Part shown: one piece after another, positions 35,149-44,940 of the stretch
How the letters are laid out: every line of letters starts with the position of its first letter
How positions within the stretch are numbered: position 1 is the first letter of the stretch
Source of the DNA: Cytophagales bacterium UBA2561
Lineage (GTDB): Bacteria; Bacteroidota; Bacteroidia; Cytophagales; Thermoflexibacteraceae
Assembly: GCA_002340355.1 (NCBI GenBank)
Contig: DDLX01000017.1
Coordinates: forward strand, 1-64,000
Direction: 5' to 3'
DNA: 64,000 nucleotides
The notes under the pieces: generated by a model
Database searches by the model: none
What the model was told of the DNA's origin: nothing
The model's input: the letters and a program-made list of their open reading frames with translations, nothing else
Made by a program: the position numbers and the translations under genes

Positions 35149-37356
35149 ATGTTGATTTATAGGAGATTTACTCTTATTTTTTGTATCATATTAGTAAAAA
35201 CGAGCTTTATTTCTGCTCAATCCGACAGTATTCCCCAAAATTCTGTCAAGCTTTATCGACTGGGGATTTCGGAACTTCATGCTAAACTACAAACAGTTCC
35301 TGATTATCTTAGCCTACTAGAAGTTTCTTCGGCTTCGAAGATCACACAAAATCAGACTGATGCCCCCAATGTAATCAATGTTTTTACACGTAAAGATTGG
35401 TTAAGATACGGATTAATTAGCTTTAATGATTTACTTTATGTTCAACCCAGCTTTTTTCCAGCTCAGGATTATGATCGCCGAACTGTAGGATTTCGGGGAA
35501 TGTTTGAAGGTTGGAATAATAATACTCTTTTAATGTTGGTAGATGGTATTCCGTTCAATAGTGGAATTTATGGAACAGCATTTTCTTGGGAAATTACGCC
35601 CTTATTTTTTACCAAATCCATCGAAATTATTCGAGGAGCAGGAGGAGCATTGTATGGTTCAAATGCTATGAATGGCGTTTTGAGTATGAATACCTTAGAA
35701 GTTGCTGATTTAGAAAATAGTATTGGTGAGATTCGGTTTCGTATTGGTTCAAAAAACACCCAACTGCTTGATTTTTTAATTGGAACAGAAAATAAACATT
35801 TTGGATTAATTGGAGCATTTTCTTATTTTCAAACAAATGGATTAGATTATAAGACATTTGATGACTCGGAACGAACAGATAGTCAAGGGTTTCCAAAAAA
35901 ATTCCGTATCAATGACCAACGCCAAAACGTTGGCTTTTTTAATAAAATTTATGGTAAAGGAAAGTTTTCAGGACTTTCACTACAATTTCATATTCAGAAA
36001 TGGGAGTTTGGGACAGGACAGGGTTGGCTATTTCAAATTCCTGATCAACCCGAGCATATGCAACAAAATCGCCACTTATTTGCCATTCAATATAATCCAC
36101 TTCGAAAAAACAAAAAGTTCAAGTATGAGGTGAGTTTTCGGTATCAACGAGAAGGTCTTAATCACAATACACGTTATTTTCCTAATGGAGCATTTGATAA
36201 TCAATATCCACACGGTGTAACTGAATATTTGAAAACACATACTTTTGATATCTTCTTACGATTACAAGCCAACTATCAGACTCAGTATGGACACTTATTA
36301 GCAGGTTTTGAGCGTCATCAGTTTATTTATAATGGCGATGAAGCACATACAGCCAACATTGATTTGGAAGATACATTTAAACCTTTTCCAGAAAATGAAT
36401 TCCGATCAATACGCCCATGGTTCGAATACATTGATAAACAACCTGTCCGAAATTGGAGTTGGTTTTTTCAATACGTTTCACCCAAATTTAGGGATAAAAT
36501 CCAACTTACAATTAGTGGACGATATGATTACCAACGGATTAATTATCAAGATATTGAAGCAGTGAATTTCACAAAAAGACGTAAGGTTTTTAATTTAGTT
36601 ACACCTCGTGTTGCCTTAGTTTTTCATCCTACTGAAAGATGGACATTCAAAGCTCTTGTGGGTCGAGCTTTTCGAACACCAGCACCTTCAGAATTATTCG
36701 GGAGTAATACTTTTTCATTGGCTTCAAATATCAAGGAATTAAAACCTGAATTAGTTACTAATTATGACTTGAATACGGAATTTCGTTGGTCGAAACATAT
36801 TACCATACGAACTAACTTTTATGCAGTCAATTTTAAGAACAAAATTGGTTATAGTACCAGTAATGCCAATCTTAGCACAAATATTTATACACTCTTAACG
36901 ACAGGATTAGAAGCAGAAATTTATTTTAGGTACAAAAATTGGCAAAGTTTTTTCAATTATACGTATGCCCGAAGAGTAGATGAAAAGATTATGGATAAGA
37001 CAATTACTGAAGATAAGACAACAGTGACCTTTGTTCCTGCTCATTTTGCGAATATTGGTACACAATTCGAGTATAAAGCATTTTTCGTCACCCTTTTAGG
37101 GCATATTCATGGTGTACAAAAACGAAAAGAAACAGATTTTTTTGAACAATCTAATCTATTTCGCCCTGACGAACTTCCTGCTTGGATAAATGTTGATTTA
37201 CAAATAGGATATCTATGGAAACGCTGGCTTGAAGTGCGTTTATTAACAAAAAACGCTCTGAATACCTCACAATACTTATTAAAAACAAATGCTTATCTTT
37301 TTGATTATCAGAGAGAAAACAGAATAGTTCAGACTGAGGTACGAATCAGATTTTAA
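35149..37356 (+). CDS. TonB-dependent outer-membrane receptor
   Basis: A 735-residue receptor. After a signal peptide (SFISA-Q) come a short leader and the plug domain (about 45-190) with VINVFTRKDWLRYG, TVGFRGMF, LLMLVDGIPFN and EIIRGAGGALYGSNAMNGVL. The 22-strand barrel follows, with VGRAFRTPAPSELFGSN and a C-terminal aromatic-containing strand ending in VRIRF. There is no carboxypeptidase-like extension, so it is of the FepA/BtuB rather than the SusC type; the substrate is unknown. The frame is open from a TTG at 35140, but the ATG at 35149 gives a better signal peptide. The TPR-SpoIIE gene follows after 28 bases. Confidence 0.92.
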   Translation: MLIYRRFTLIFCIILVKTSFISAQSDSIPQNSVKLYRLGISELHAKLQTVPDYLSLLEVSSASKITQNQTDAPNVINVFTRKDWLRYGLISFNDLLYVQPSFFPAQDYDRRTVGFRGMFEGWNNNTLLMLVDGIPFNSGIYGTAFSWEITPLFFTKSIEIIRGAGGALYGSNAMNGVLSMNTLEVADLENSIGEIRFRIGSKNTQLLDFLIGTENKHFGLIGAFSYFQTNGLDYKTFDDSERTDSQGFPKKFRINDQRQNVGFFNKIYGKGKFSGLSLQFHIQKWEFGTGQGWLFQIPDQPEHMQQNRHLFAIQYNPLRKNKKFKYEVSFRYQREGLNHNTRYFPNGAFDNQYPHGVTEYLKTHTFDIFLRLQANYQTQYGHLLAGFERHQFIYNGDEAHTANIDLEDTFKPFPENEFRSIRPWFEYIDKQPVRNWSWFFQYVSPKFRDKIQLTISGRYDYQRINYQDIEAVNFTKRRKVFNLVTPRVALVFHPTERWTFKALVGRAFRTPAPSELFGSNTFSLASNIKELKPELVTNYDLNTEFRWSKHITIRTNFYAVNFKNKIGYSTSNANLSTNIYTLLTTGLEAEIYFRYKNWQSFFNYTYARRVDEKIMDKTITEDKTTVTFVPAHFANIGTQFEYKAFFVTLLGHIHGVQKRKETDFFEQSNLFRPDELPAWINVDLQIGYLWKRWLEVRLLTKNALNTSQYLLKTNAYLFDYQRENRIVQTEVRIRF

Positions 37357-37384
37357 ATCCTAATGGCTCATAAATTTTGTAAAA

Positions 37385-40051
37385 GTGATACCAAAAGCCT
37401 TATTTTCAATCAATAGAAAACAAAAATATTCCCTATTAAGCCAACTCAGATTCTTATTCTTAGTTTGGATTTTGGTTTTTTGGAGAGCAGAACTATCTAC
37501 ACTTAATGGACAAAATTTACCTAATCAAGAAGATTCTTTGAAGGTTCAAGAAATTTTATGGCAAGCCAAAGGATACTTTAATAGTCAAAAATATCAAAAA
37601 GCTCGTATATATGCAGAGAATGCAATTCGACTAGCTCAACAAATTAACCAAAAAAGAGCCTTTGCAGATGCCTTATTTTTGGCAGGAAAGGCAGCCCAAA
37701 AAGAACCTAATTTTTCTTTAGCTACCGACTATCTACTTCAAAGTGCCATTGAATATGAGATTTTGAAAGAAATAAATAACGTTATTTCAGCCTCTCATCA
37801 ACTTGGAAATTTATATTTTCAACAAGAATTATGGGGCAACGCAAGTGATTATTTACAACAAGCTTTATTCTTGAGTCAAAAAAATACTTCTCAGAAATTA
37901 CCTCTAAGTAAAGTTATGGCACAATTATCTGAAGCATTTTATCAACAAGATGATTTTGCTAATGCACTAAAATATGATTCTATCCGCCTCAATTATGAAC
38001 CCAATAAATCAGAAGTTTATCAACATTTTATCAAAATTAAAACTACTCAAAAAAAGTACAAAGAAGCTATTGTTTATAATCAAAAACTAATTGAAATTTA
38101 TAAAGAAAAAAAGACATTTTTAAAATTAGCTAAGTCGTATAATAATGCAGGTTTTTTATATGAAAAAATGGAAAACTCAGAAAAGGCTCATCAAGCCTTC
38201 GAACAATCTCTCGCCATTTATCAACAAAATGCGAAAACAAAATCAGCTCCTGTATATTTGAACTTAGGGATTTGGGCAATTCGCCAAAATGACTACAATC
38301 GAGCCACAACTTACTTTGAAAAAGCGCTAGCTCTTTCCTCTTATCTGACTACTTCTGAGCTTGCCGAGACCTATGCCTATGCTGGATTAAATGCTTATCT
38401 AAGTCAGAGATCAATACAAGGCTTCGAATTTTTAGAAAAAAGTATTGATTTGGCAAAAGAATCAAATTCTCCTGAAATTCTGAAAGATAGCTATCTAATT
38501 TTAGCAGAATTACACCGCAAGGATGAAAATTTTAAAGCTTATCAGTATTATGACCAACTCTACGAAAAGTTGGATGATAGCCTCAAGGCAAATCGGGCGA
38601 AACGTCAAGAAAAGTTGGCTCAAATTCGAGAAGAAACACTCCAAAAAGAAAGTGATTTAAAAATTTCAGTGGCTAATCGGGAAAAACAAGAAGCGGAATT
38701 GAAACGCTTACGTTCTGAAGCTAATAAACGAGAAAATGAAATTAAAATACTTTCGCAAGAGGCTCAGCTTAAAAGAGAACGCTTGGAAAATGAGCAACTT
38801 GAAAAAGAGAAAGTTAGCCAATTATTAGCTCTTGCTGAACAAAAGTTACATCTTGATCGCCAAAAACAAGAAGCAGAGAATCAACGCCAAAAAGCAACCC
38901 AACAAGCTTTAATTGCAGAAACTAGACGATTAGAAACTCAACGAAAAGCCGAAGAATTAGAAGCCTCTGAAGCCAAACAAAAACTCCAAGCTCAAGAGCT
39001 TTTACAAGAAAAATCCATCCGAAGATATGGAATGTGGATTTTAATTTTAGCGGTTCTCGTCCTAATTTTAATGATTGGTGGCTTTGTTAATGCCCGAAGA
39101 GCCAACCGAAAACTAGAACAAAAGAACCTAGAAATTAAAGCCAGTCAAGCCGAGATTCGAGCGCAAAATGAAGAACTTCAACAAAATCAGGAAGAAATTC
39201 TGACACAGCGTGATTTTATTTCTGAACAAAATACAGAATTGAAAAAAAATAACGAACATTTAGTTACCAAAAATCAGATTATTACCGAACAAAGCATCAA
39301 AATCACAGCAAGTATTCGATATGCTCAGACAATACAAAAGGCAATTTTACCAACAAGACAAAAATTACTAACATTAGTCCAAGATTACTTTGTCCTCTAT
39401 TTGCCAAAGGATGTCGTTTCTGGTGATTTTTATTGGGGAGCTAAGGTAGATAATTATGATTTCATTGCCGTTTCTGATTGTACAGGACACGGTGTACCAG
39501 GTGCCTTCATGTCAATGATTGGATATGCCGACCTCAATAAAATTGTCCGAGAACGTAAAATTATTGATACGGTTGATATTATGGAGGCACTACATGCTGA
39601 AATTTATGAAGACTTAACCCAAGAGGAAAATCAAAATCGGGACGGAATGGATATTTGTTTTTGTCGATTACAGAAACTGGATAACCAAACAACAGAAGTC
39701 GTATTCACAGGTGCAAAACAAGATTTATTGATTTTTCAAGATGAAGAGTTGAAAATTATTCGTGGTGACAAACGCTCAATTGGAGGACGACAAAATTTAC
39801 AGAAAAAATTTACAGCACATCGTTTTGTAGTTAAAAATAATACTACTTTATACCTTACATCAGATGGCTTCACTGATCAAAATAACGAAGCGCGTCAACG
39901 ATTTGGACGTAAAGAATTTTATAAATTAATCACAGAAATTGGACATCTTCCACTTATTGAACAAAAAAACAAATTAAACCAATCACTTAAACGCCATCAA
40001 GGAAAAGCAGAACAACGAGATGATATTACAGTACTTGCCCTCAGAGTCTGA
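37385..40051 (+). CDS. TPR-sensor SpoIIE/PP2C phosphatase
   Basis: An 888-residue membrane protein from a GTG start. A signal anchor lies at about 20-43. Tetratricopeptide repeats cover about 50-400 (AKSYNNAGFLYEKMENSEKA is typical), in the periplasm. A long charged coiled coil (400-545) precedes the membrane span IRRYGMWILILAVLVLILMI at about 547-567. A second coiled coil leads to the SpoIIE-type PP2C domain at about 640-888, with VSGDFYWGA, SDCTGHGVPGAFMSMIG, NRDGMDIC and the closing RDDITVLALRV. It probably reports an envelope signal, perhaps linked to the TonB receptor encoded just upstream; the link is inferred from spacing. Confidence 0.88.
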   Translation: MIPKALFSINRKQKYSLLSQLRFLFLVWILVFWRAELSTLNGQNLPNQEDSLKVQEILWQAKGYFNSQKYQKARIYAENAIRLAQQINQKRAFADALFLAGKAAQKEPNFSLATDYLLQSAIEYEILKEINNVISASHQLGNLYFQQELWGNASDYLQQALFLSQKNTSQKLPLSKVMAQLSEAFYQQDDFANALKYDSIRLNYEPNKSEVYQHFIKIKTTQKKYKEAIVYNQKLIEIYKEKKTFLKLAKSYNNAGFLYEKMENSEKAHQAFEQSLAIYQQNAKTKSAPVYLNLGIWAIRQNDYNRATTYFEKALALSSYLTTSELAETYAYAGLNAYLSQRSIQGFEFLEKSIDLAKESNSPEILKDSYLILAELHRKDENFKAYQYYDQLYEKLDDSLKANRAKRQEKLAQIREETLQKESDLKISVANREKQEAELKRLRSEANKRENEIKILSQEAQLKRERLENEQLEKEKVSQLLALAEQKLHLDRQKQEAENQRQKATQQALIAETRRLETQRKAEELEASEAKQKLQAQELLQEKSIRRYGMWILILAVLVLILMIGGFVNARRANRKLEQKNLEIKASQAEIRAQNEELQQNQEEILTQRDFISEQNTELKKNNEHLVTKNQIITEQSIKITASIRYAQTIQKAILPTRQKLLTLVQDYFVLYLPKDVVSGDFYWGAKVDNYDFIAVSDCTGHGVPGAFMSMIGYADLNKIVRERKIIDTVDIMEALHAEIYEDLTQEENQNRDGMDICFCRLQKLDNQTTEVVFTGAKQDLLIFQDEELKIIRGDKRSIGGRQNLQKKFTAHRFVVKNNTTLYLTSDGFTDQNNEARQRFGRKEFYKLITEIGHLPLIEQKNKLNQSLKRHQGKAEQRDDITVLALRV

Positions 40052-40179
40052 TTAAGTACCCATAATTCAAAATTGTATAAATAATCAAACTACTTGTTTT
40101 CGGGACTTCAGATTTTATAAGGTTTAAAACTTTATAAAAGTTGAATAAATAACATTTTTTCTATTTCTTTAGAAAGTCG

Positions 40180-40187
40180 TATTTTTG
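40180..40187 (+). promoter_or_regulatory. -7 element for the exonuclease gene
   Basis: TATTTTTG matches TAnnTTTG, 71 bases before the ATG at 40259. Confidence 0.45.
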
Positions 40188-40258
40188 TACGAATTAGTAC
40201 AGAGTCAAGCCTAAGAGTAGGATAAATTTGATTCTAATCCCTAAAAATTATATCAAAA

Positions 40259-41065
40259 ATGTATCTCAAACTCCGTAATCCCTTAGTATTTTTTGATTTA
40301 GAAACCACAGGCATTAATATTGTTAAAGATCGTATTGTCGAAATTGCAATGCTCAAAGTAATGCCTAATGGAGAACAAGATTCTTACGTCAAGCGAGTAA
40401 ATCCTAAAATTAAGATTCCAATTGAATCCAGCCTAATTCATGGTATTTATGATGAAGATATTAAAGATGCTCCACCCTTCAAAGAATTAGCAAAAAATTT
40501 AGCCAAGTGGCTCGAAGGATGCGATCTAGCGGGCTTTAATATCATCCGATTTGACGTACCAATGTTAGTGGAAGAATTCTTGCGAAATGATATACAATTT
40601 GATGTAAGTAACCGTAAACTTGTTGATGCTCAGCGAATTTTCCATATGATGGAGCCTCGAACTTTATCGGCTGCCTATAAGTTCTACTGTAACGAAGAGT
40701 TAGTTAATGCTCATAGTGCTGAGGCAGATAATTTAGCAACTTATCACGTATTAAATGCTCAAATTGAGCGATACGAAAACCAAGAACACAAAGATAAAGA
40801 TGGTAAAGTGAGCGTTCCAATTGTCAATGATGTAAAATCACTGCATGAATTGACCGTTTCAAATACCGTTGACTTTGCGGGTAGGATGGTTTATAACATA
40901 AAAGGAATTCCTGTATTTAATTTTGGAAAACACAAAAATCGTCCTGTTTTGGAAGTCTTAAAACGAGAGCCAGCCTACTATGATTGGATGATGCGTAGTG
41001 ATTTTCCACTTAATACCAAACAAAAATTAACAGAAATTAAGTTAAGTGAATTTAATAAAAAATAA
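40259..41065 (+). CDS. DEDDh 3'-5' exonuclease with DUF3820-like C-terminus
   Basis: A 268-residue DnaQ-like exonuclease. The ExoI motif FFDLETTGIN gives metal-binding Asp13 and Glu15. Further motifs are LAGFNIIRFDVPML and the final NAHSAEADNLATYHVL with catalytic His and Asp. After a linker, residues 215-268 (VFNFGKHKNRPVLEVLKREP, YYDWMMRSDFP) form the small domain found at the end of many bacterial exonucleases (DUF3820-like). It may proofread or repair DNA or degrade RNA. It is not a full DNA polymerase epsilon or PolC subunit. Confidence 0.9.
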   Translation: MYLKLRNPLVFFDLETTGINIVKDRIVEIAMLKVMPNGEQDSYVKRVNPKIKIPIESSLIHGIYDEDIKDAPPFKELAKNLAKWLEGCDLAGFNIIRFDVPMLVEEFLRNDIQFDVSNRKLVDAQRIFHMMEPRTLSAAYKFYCNEELVNAHSAEADNLATYHVLNAQIERYENQEHKDKDGKVSVPIVNDVKSLHELTVSNTVDFAGRMVYNIKGIPVFNFGKHKNRPVLEVLKREPAYYDWMMRSDFPLNTKQKLTEIKLSEFNKK

Positions 41066-41084
41066 TAGTACTATTTGACTATTT

Positions 41085-41121
41085 AAAAACTCATCAAATT
41101 ATCAAACATTGATGAGTTTTT
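41085..41121. terminator. Bidirectional terminator
   Basis: A perfect 13-bp stem, AAAAACTCATCAA against TTGATGAGTTTTT, with an 11-base loop, sits between two convergent genes. Confidence 0.85.
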
Positions 41122-41132
41122 GATATTAGCAA

Positions 41133-41999
41133 TTATCTTCGAAGTAAAGAAAACTTAATTCCTAGAAGTTTTCCCATATCATTCTCAACCACAAAAGTAG
41201 GAATATCCACCTTAAACCAACCTTTCCCAACCTTAATTCCATCAATATCAATACGAACACCACCTTTTTTGAGTGGAATAATACGGGCTTTCGTATCAGT
41301 TTTAATGAGTAAATCTAACAGTGCTTTTTGTTTGGCACTAAAAGCAGGACTCTCGTAAATTGGTAATCGAAGCCGTATATTTTCTGAATTATGAAAATGT
41401 ACAATGAATTGATCATTGATTTTTTGAATACTCCGAACACTCTTTAAAACTTCTCGCTGTTTTGGCACATCATTTCGCTCATTCGGACGAGGATCGGGTG
41501 TAATTCCTGCTAGGAAGAATAAAGTTTCCGTAGTTACAAAATCCTCATTGTCAAATACTTCAATAATATTTCGTACTCGCTTTTCTACTGTTGAGCCAGC
41601 CAAAGCAGGTAATAGCATAAAAATATTTTTTTCAGTGGTATCTAATTCTGTTGGATCTTCAGAAGTATAGTAAAGTCTTCGGTGAGGTTCATAAGCTGGA
41701 CTTAATACCAAAGAGTCTTCAGTCATTCGATGAATACAAAAAGTAGCATTTTGTTCTAAAAATAAGGTACTATCCTTGATTTGGAAAGCATAAAATGCTG
41801 TGCCATTTCTAAAATCAAATCGTTTACAAAGCCCCACCGAATCAAATTCTAAAATCATGGGATCTTTTTTGGGAAATAAGTTCGTTCTGTACCACTGCCC
41901 TGTAATTTTTAGACTCAAATCTTCGGAGGAAGATGATGATTCAGGGCGAGAACACGCCGAAAGGCTTATAAGGATAAAAAGTATGATGTGGGGAAACAT
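41133..41999 (-). CDS. Lipoprotein of unknown function
   Basis: About 288 residues from the ATG at 41999, chosen because it puts a compact signal before the lipobox LSAC; the frame is open a further 12 codons. After a serine-rich linker there is a lipocalin-like beta part (ITGQWYRTNLFP, MILEFDSVGLCKRFDF, GTAFYAFQIKDSTLFL). A helical middle and a C-terminal beta part (VRIDIDGIKVGKGWFKVDI) follow. I do not recognise a named family. Confidence 0.7.
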   Translation of the reverse strand: MFPHIILFILISLSACSRPESSSSSEDLSLKITGQWYRTNLFPKKDPMILEFDSVGLCKRFDFRNGTAFYAFQIKDSTLFLEQNATFCIHRMTEDSLVLSPAYEPHRRLYYTSEDPTELDTTEKNIFMLLPALAGSTVEKRVRNIIEVFDNEDFVTTETLFFLAGITPDPRPNERNDVPKQREVLKSVRSIQKINDQFIVHFHNSENIRLRLPIYESPAFSAKQKALLDLLIKTDTKARIIPLKKGGVRIDIDGIKVGKGWFKVDIPTFVVENDMGKLLGIKFSLLRR

Positions 42000-42205
42000 C
42001 TGAAAACACCCTAATTTTATTATGGTGGAATACACGTTTTTAGAGTTTTTGGAAAATTACTTTGGTCAGTATGTTTCGACAAACATAAACATAAATACAA
42101 AACTTTAAGTCCAAAAAATCGAAAATGAACCCATTCTTAGCGAGTTAAATCTTTATAGGACAATTATACTAGAATCACCCTATAAAGAATCAAAACTAAA
42201 AAAGA

Positions 42206-42424
42206 TTAAATACCTCTAATCAGTTGGTTATACTGGCGCACATGTTGACGCAAATTCATTATCCAAGCCAAAACGAGATAAATAAAAATTGGTGAACCAA
42301 ACGTGAGAAAAGAAACATAAATGAAAAATAAACGAATGCTTCCTACGGAAATCCCCAACTTTTCGCCCAATTTGGAGCAAACTCCAAATGCCTTAAACTC
42401 GACAAAGGATTGTAACTTGTTCAT
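42206..42424 (-). CDS. PspC-domain membrane protein
   Basis: About 72 residues from the ATG at 42424 (10 more from an upstream ATG). It has the PspC pattern FGVCSKLGEKLGISVGSIRL followed by one hydrophobic span, FFIYVSFLTF...IFIYLVLAWIM. Such proteins take part in envelope-stress responses with other Psp proteins. No pspA or regulator is adjacent. The start is chosen by domain fit. Confidence 0.85.
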   Translation of the reverse strand: MNKLQSFVEFKAFGVCSKLGEKLGISVGSIRLFFIYVSFLTFGSPIFIYLVLAWIMNLRQHVRQYNQLIRGI

Positions 42425-42603
42425 AAGCATTTCATATTTTGTGAGAATTGACAAATACTATTCAAAGACTCCAACGTATTTAATCGCCCAGAGATAACTA
42501 TAATGATGAATATTTTAGAATGAGTTCTTCAAAAAATTAGTTCGTGAAGAAATTGTGGAAGGGTTTACTCAGGGATAAAACAGATAATATTTTAGAAATG
42601 GTA

Positions 42604-42676
42604 AAAAACCCGATTTATCGTCCCTCGCCAGAGTTTCGCTAATTCGGGTTTTCACAACCAAAAATTCGTTCGTTCA
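42604..42676 (-). ncRNA. Candidate small RNA ending in a GC-rich terminator hairpin
   Basis: On the minus strand a promoter (CTTG, 20 bases, TATATTTG) at 42712-42681 is followed about 30 bases on by the hairpin AAAACCCGA ... TCGGGTTTT with a 30-base apical part (42605-42652) and then TTTTTT. This would give a transcript of about 70 bases. The apical sequence contains CTC-TGGC-GAG, which can fold on itself. It lies 130-200 bases downstream of the GATase gene on the same strand, so the hairpin could also end that message. Confidence 0.5.
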
Positions 42677-42680
42677 AGGG

Positions 42681-42712
42681 CAAATATAAGTATATTTTAA
42701 CGAAATAACAAG
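42681..42712 (-). promoter_or_regulatory. Bacteroidota promoter for the candidate sRNA
   Basis: Minus-strand CTTG at 42709-42712 and TATATTTG at 42681-42688 are 20 bases apart, matching the -33/-7 consensus spacing. Confidence 0.5.
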
Positions 42713-42805
42713 CAAACCACAAAAAAATCTGGTATTCTTTAAAACTTTTAAAATAAACTAATTCAAAGACTAATTTTATGATTCCCAGTATTTTTCTAAT
42801 ATTTT

Positions 42806-43648
42806 TTATGCTACCTTTTGTCCTTCTACTTGTAATTTGGAAGTGGCATTTTTTAAGAAATTAGGTAAAATAGTTTGGTGAGTTACCGCAATTTTTTGAG
42901 GGTCATCCATTCGTACCATCATTCTACGGTACTTTTCTTCGCCATAAATCTTGATAATTTCCCTTCGTTTTTCTTCTTTTCCAAAATAAGCCACCATATT
43001 TATGGGATCAGCTTCGGGATGAAACTGTGTCCCAACTAACTCATCTGAGATTCGCAATGCCATTAATGCCCTTTCAAAATTAGTATTGGGAGTTACTCGT
43101 TCTAAGGATAAAATCTTAGCCCCAATTTCTGCAATTTGATGATAGTCAGGATGGGTTAATTGCCAATCTCTCGAATCAACAGCAAAATAAGGATTAGGTA
43201 GTCCATCCAAAAGACGATCTTGATATCCAGCTACTGTCTTATAAACCCGATAAATACCAAATGAAGTAGAGCTTCGTTCCGAAATCATGGCTAAATCGAA
43301 AAAGCGACAAAGCATCTGATAGGAATAACAAATGAAAAAAACGTATTTTTTGCGGGGATTATTAGAATTATGATTATGTGCCCAAATTTGTTCTAAAAAT
43401 CGAAAATATAATTTTTCCCATCTTTTATGAATACCATCAAATGGCGTTCCTGGACCACCTGAAGAAATATAGATATCATGATTGTGAATATTTGGAACTT
43501 CATCCTTGCCACGTACATCATACACCACTGGGTAAAGTGGTTTATCAAGGGGCTGAAAATTTGCCACAATTTCTTGGATACATCGCATTCCCTGATTGGG
43601 AAAACCTTTGTGCATATCCAAAATGCCAACTTGGTAATTTGTAAGCAT
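42806..43648 (-). CDS. Class-I glutamine amidotransferase-like protein
   Basis: A 280-residue GATase1-fold protein of the GMP-synthase-like stand-alone type. The nucleophile region is FFICYSYQMLC in place of the usual GICLGHQ, the nucleophile being the Cys of ICYSYQ. HIS-PRO-GLU of the catalytic triad is in GTQFHPEADP, and the SGGPGTPFDG oxyanion strand is present. The substrate and acceptor are unknown; there is no synthetase partner gene nearby. The C-terminal 55 residues are helical. Confidence 0.8.
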   Translation of the reverse strand: MLTNYQVGILDMHKGFPNQGMRCIQEIVANFQPLDKPLYPVVYDVRGKDEVPNIHNHDIYISSGGPGTPFDGIHKRWEKLYFRFLEQIWAHNHNSNNPRKKYVFFICYSYQMLCRFFDLAMISERSSTSFGIYRVYKTVAGYQDRLLDGLPNPYFAVDSRDWQLTHPDYHQIAEIGAKILSLERVTPNTNFERALMALRISDELVGTQFHPEADPINMVAYFGKEEKRREIIKIYGEEKYRRMMVRMDDPQKIAVTHQTILPNFLKNATSKLQVEGQKVA

Positions 43649-44056
43649 CTTATTTTTATGTTTTTGGGGGTGAATTTTGATTAAGGAGTTTTTTAATTGT
43701 TAATGCAAAATTAAAGGGTTTCAATTAAAAATTTCATACTGTTTTTCTCTATCTCACTTAAAATCATTTTAATGAATAGAAGCTATTATTTCAATTAATG
43801 TTAAGCTCACGTTAATGCTAGGGTTCGAATCCACCAGTTTCCATATTTTTTATCGTTATTTTGTTATAAAATTTGGTAATTCATCCCAGAATCTAACCTT
43901 ATAGGATAATTTTATATGAGGCTATTTTTCAATATTAGATCCTTACTACAAGTCTGTTTTTGCTGGTTTCGCTCCATCAAAAGACCAACAAAGGTGTTAT
44001 CAGATACTGTTGTGGATCTATAAAATAATTCGTAATCATCTCTATTAAACTTAATA
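43649..44056. other. Intergenic region with a tRNA-like fragment
   Basis: About 400 AT-rich bases between divergent genes. At 43821-43833 AGGGTTCGAATCC looks like a tRNA T-loop and is followed by ACCAGTTTCCA, but no acceptor, D or anticodon arm is found upstream. It may be a relic of a tRNA 3' end. Nothing else is recognised. Confidence 0.4.
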
Positions 44057-44884
44057 ATGACAATGAAAAAAAAATTTTCGCCTTTAATTTTATTGATTTT
44101 TATCAGTTCTTTTGCTCTCATCAATGACTATAATCCCATACAAGAAGGTTATCGAAGCGTCAAAAACAACAAATTTGAACGAGGTGAAGAATTAACTTAC
44201 TTGGTACACTTTGGCTTTGTAAATGGTGGAGAAGCAAAAGTAAGTTTAGATAAAACACTTTATAAAGTAAATGACCGTATTTGTTATCGGGTAGATGTTC
44301 GTGGTAAAAGTCTGGGAATTACAGCATTAACCTATCGAGTAAATGATTTATGGCGTTCGTATATTGATACAGCGGCTATGATTCCTCATAAATTTTATCG
44401 CAGTATTCGTGAAAATAATTATAAAAGAGACGAAGAAACCTATTTTAATCATCTCAAAGGCACGGCAGAAGTTTCGAACGTAACGGATACAAAAAACATT
44501 AAAAAACAGACGTTTAAGGTTCAAAAATATGTACAGGATATGGTCAGTGGTTATTATTTTTTACGAACGTTAGAATTTGATAAACTTCAAAAAGGAGATA
44601 TTATTGAAATCAAAGGGTTTCTACAAGACAAATCCTATGATTTCAAAATTCGATATCTTGGTAAGGAAAAGTTACGTACCAAGTTTGGACGAATTCATAC
44701 CGCAGTAGTTGCACCTGTCATGCCTGAAAATCAGTTATTTGATGGTGAAAATGCCATTAAAGCATGGATTTCAGATGATAATAACCGAGTTCCTCTAAAA
44801 GTGGAAGCCGAATTATTGGTCGGGTCTATTGAGTTAGATTTAATTAAGCACAAGGGTTTAAAACATAAATTTCGTAAAAAATAA
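44057..44884 (+). CDS. DUF3108 family exported protein
   Basis: A 275-residue protein with a signal peptide (LILLIFISSFALI). The domain runs from FERGEELTYLVHFGFVNGGEA through YRVDVRGKSLGITALTYRV and GDIIEIKGFLQDKSYDFKIRYLG to VPLKVEAELLVGSIELDL, the DUF3108 beta-barrel-like pattern. The family is found in the envelope of Gram-negative bacteria with no agreed function. rsgA follows after 56 bases. Confidence 0.85.
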   Translation: MTMKKKFSPLILLIFISSFALINDYNPIQEGYRSVKNNKFERGEELTYLVHFGFVNGGEAKVSLDKTLYKVNDRICYRVDVRGKSLGITALTYRVNDLWRSYIDTAAMIPHKFYRSIRENNYKRDEETYFNHLKGTAEVSNVTDTKNIKKQTFKVQKYVQDMVSGYYFLRTLEFDKLQKGDIIEIKGFLQDKSYDFKIRYLGKEKLRTKFGRIHTAVVAPVMPENQLFDGENAIKAWISDDNNRVPLKVEAELLVGSIELDLIKHKGLKHKFRKK

Positions 44885-44940
44885 GTATTTATTTTAAACT
44901 AATATTGAATGATCATTTACTTAAAAATCAAAAGCATCAA

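Noticed and set aside
43800..43850. A tRNA gene, because AGGGTTCGAATCC resembles a T-loop and is followed by ACCAGTTTCCA.
   Set aside because: The T-stem does not pair beyond two bases, and no matching acceptor, D or anticodon arm exists upstream. At most it is a tRNA relic.
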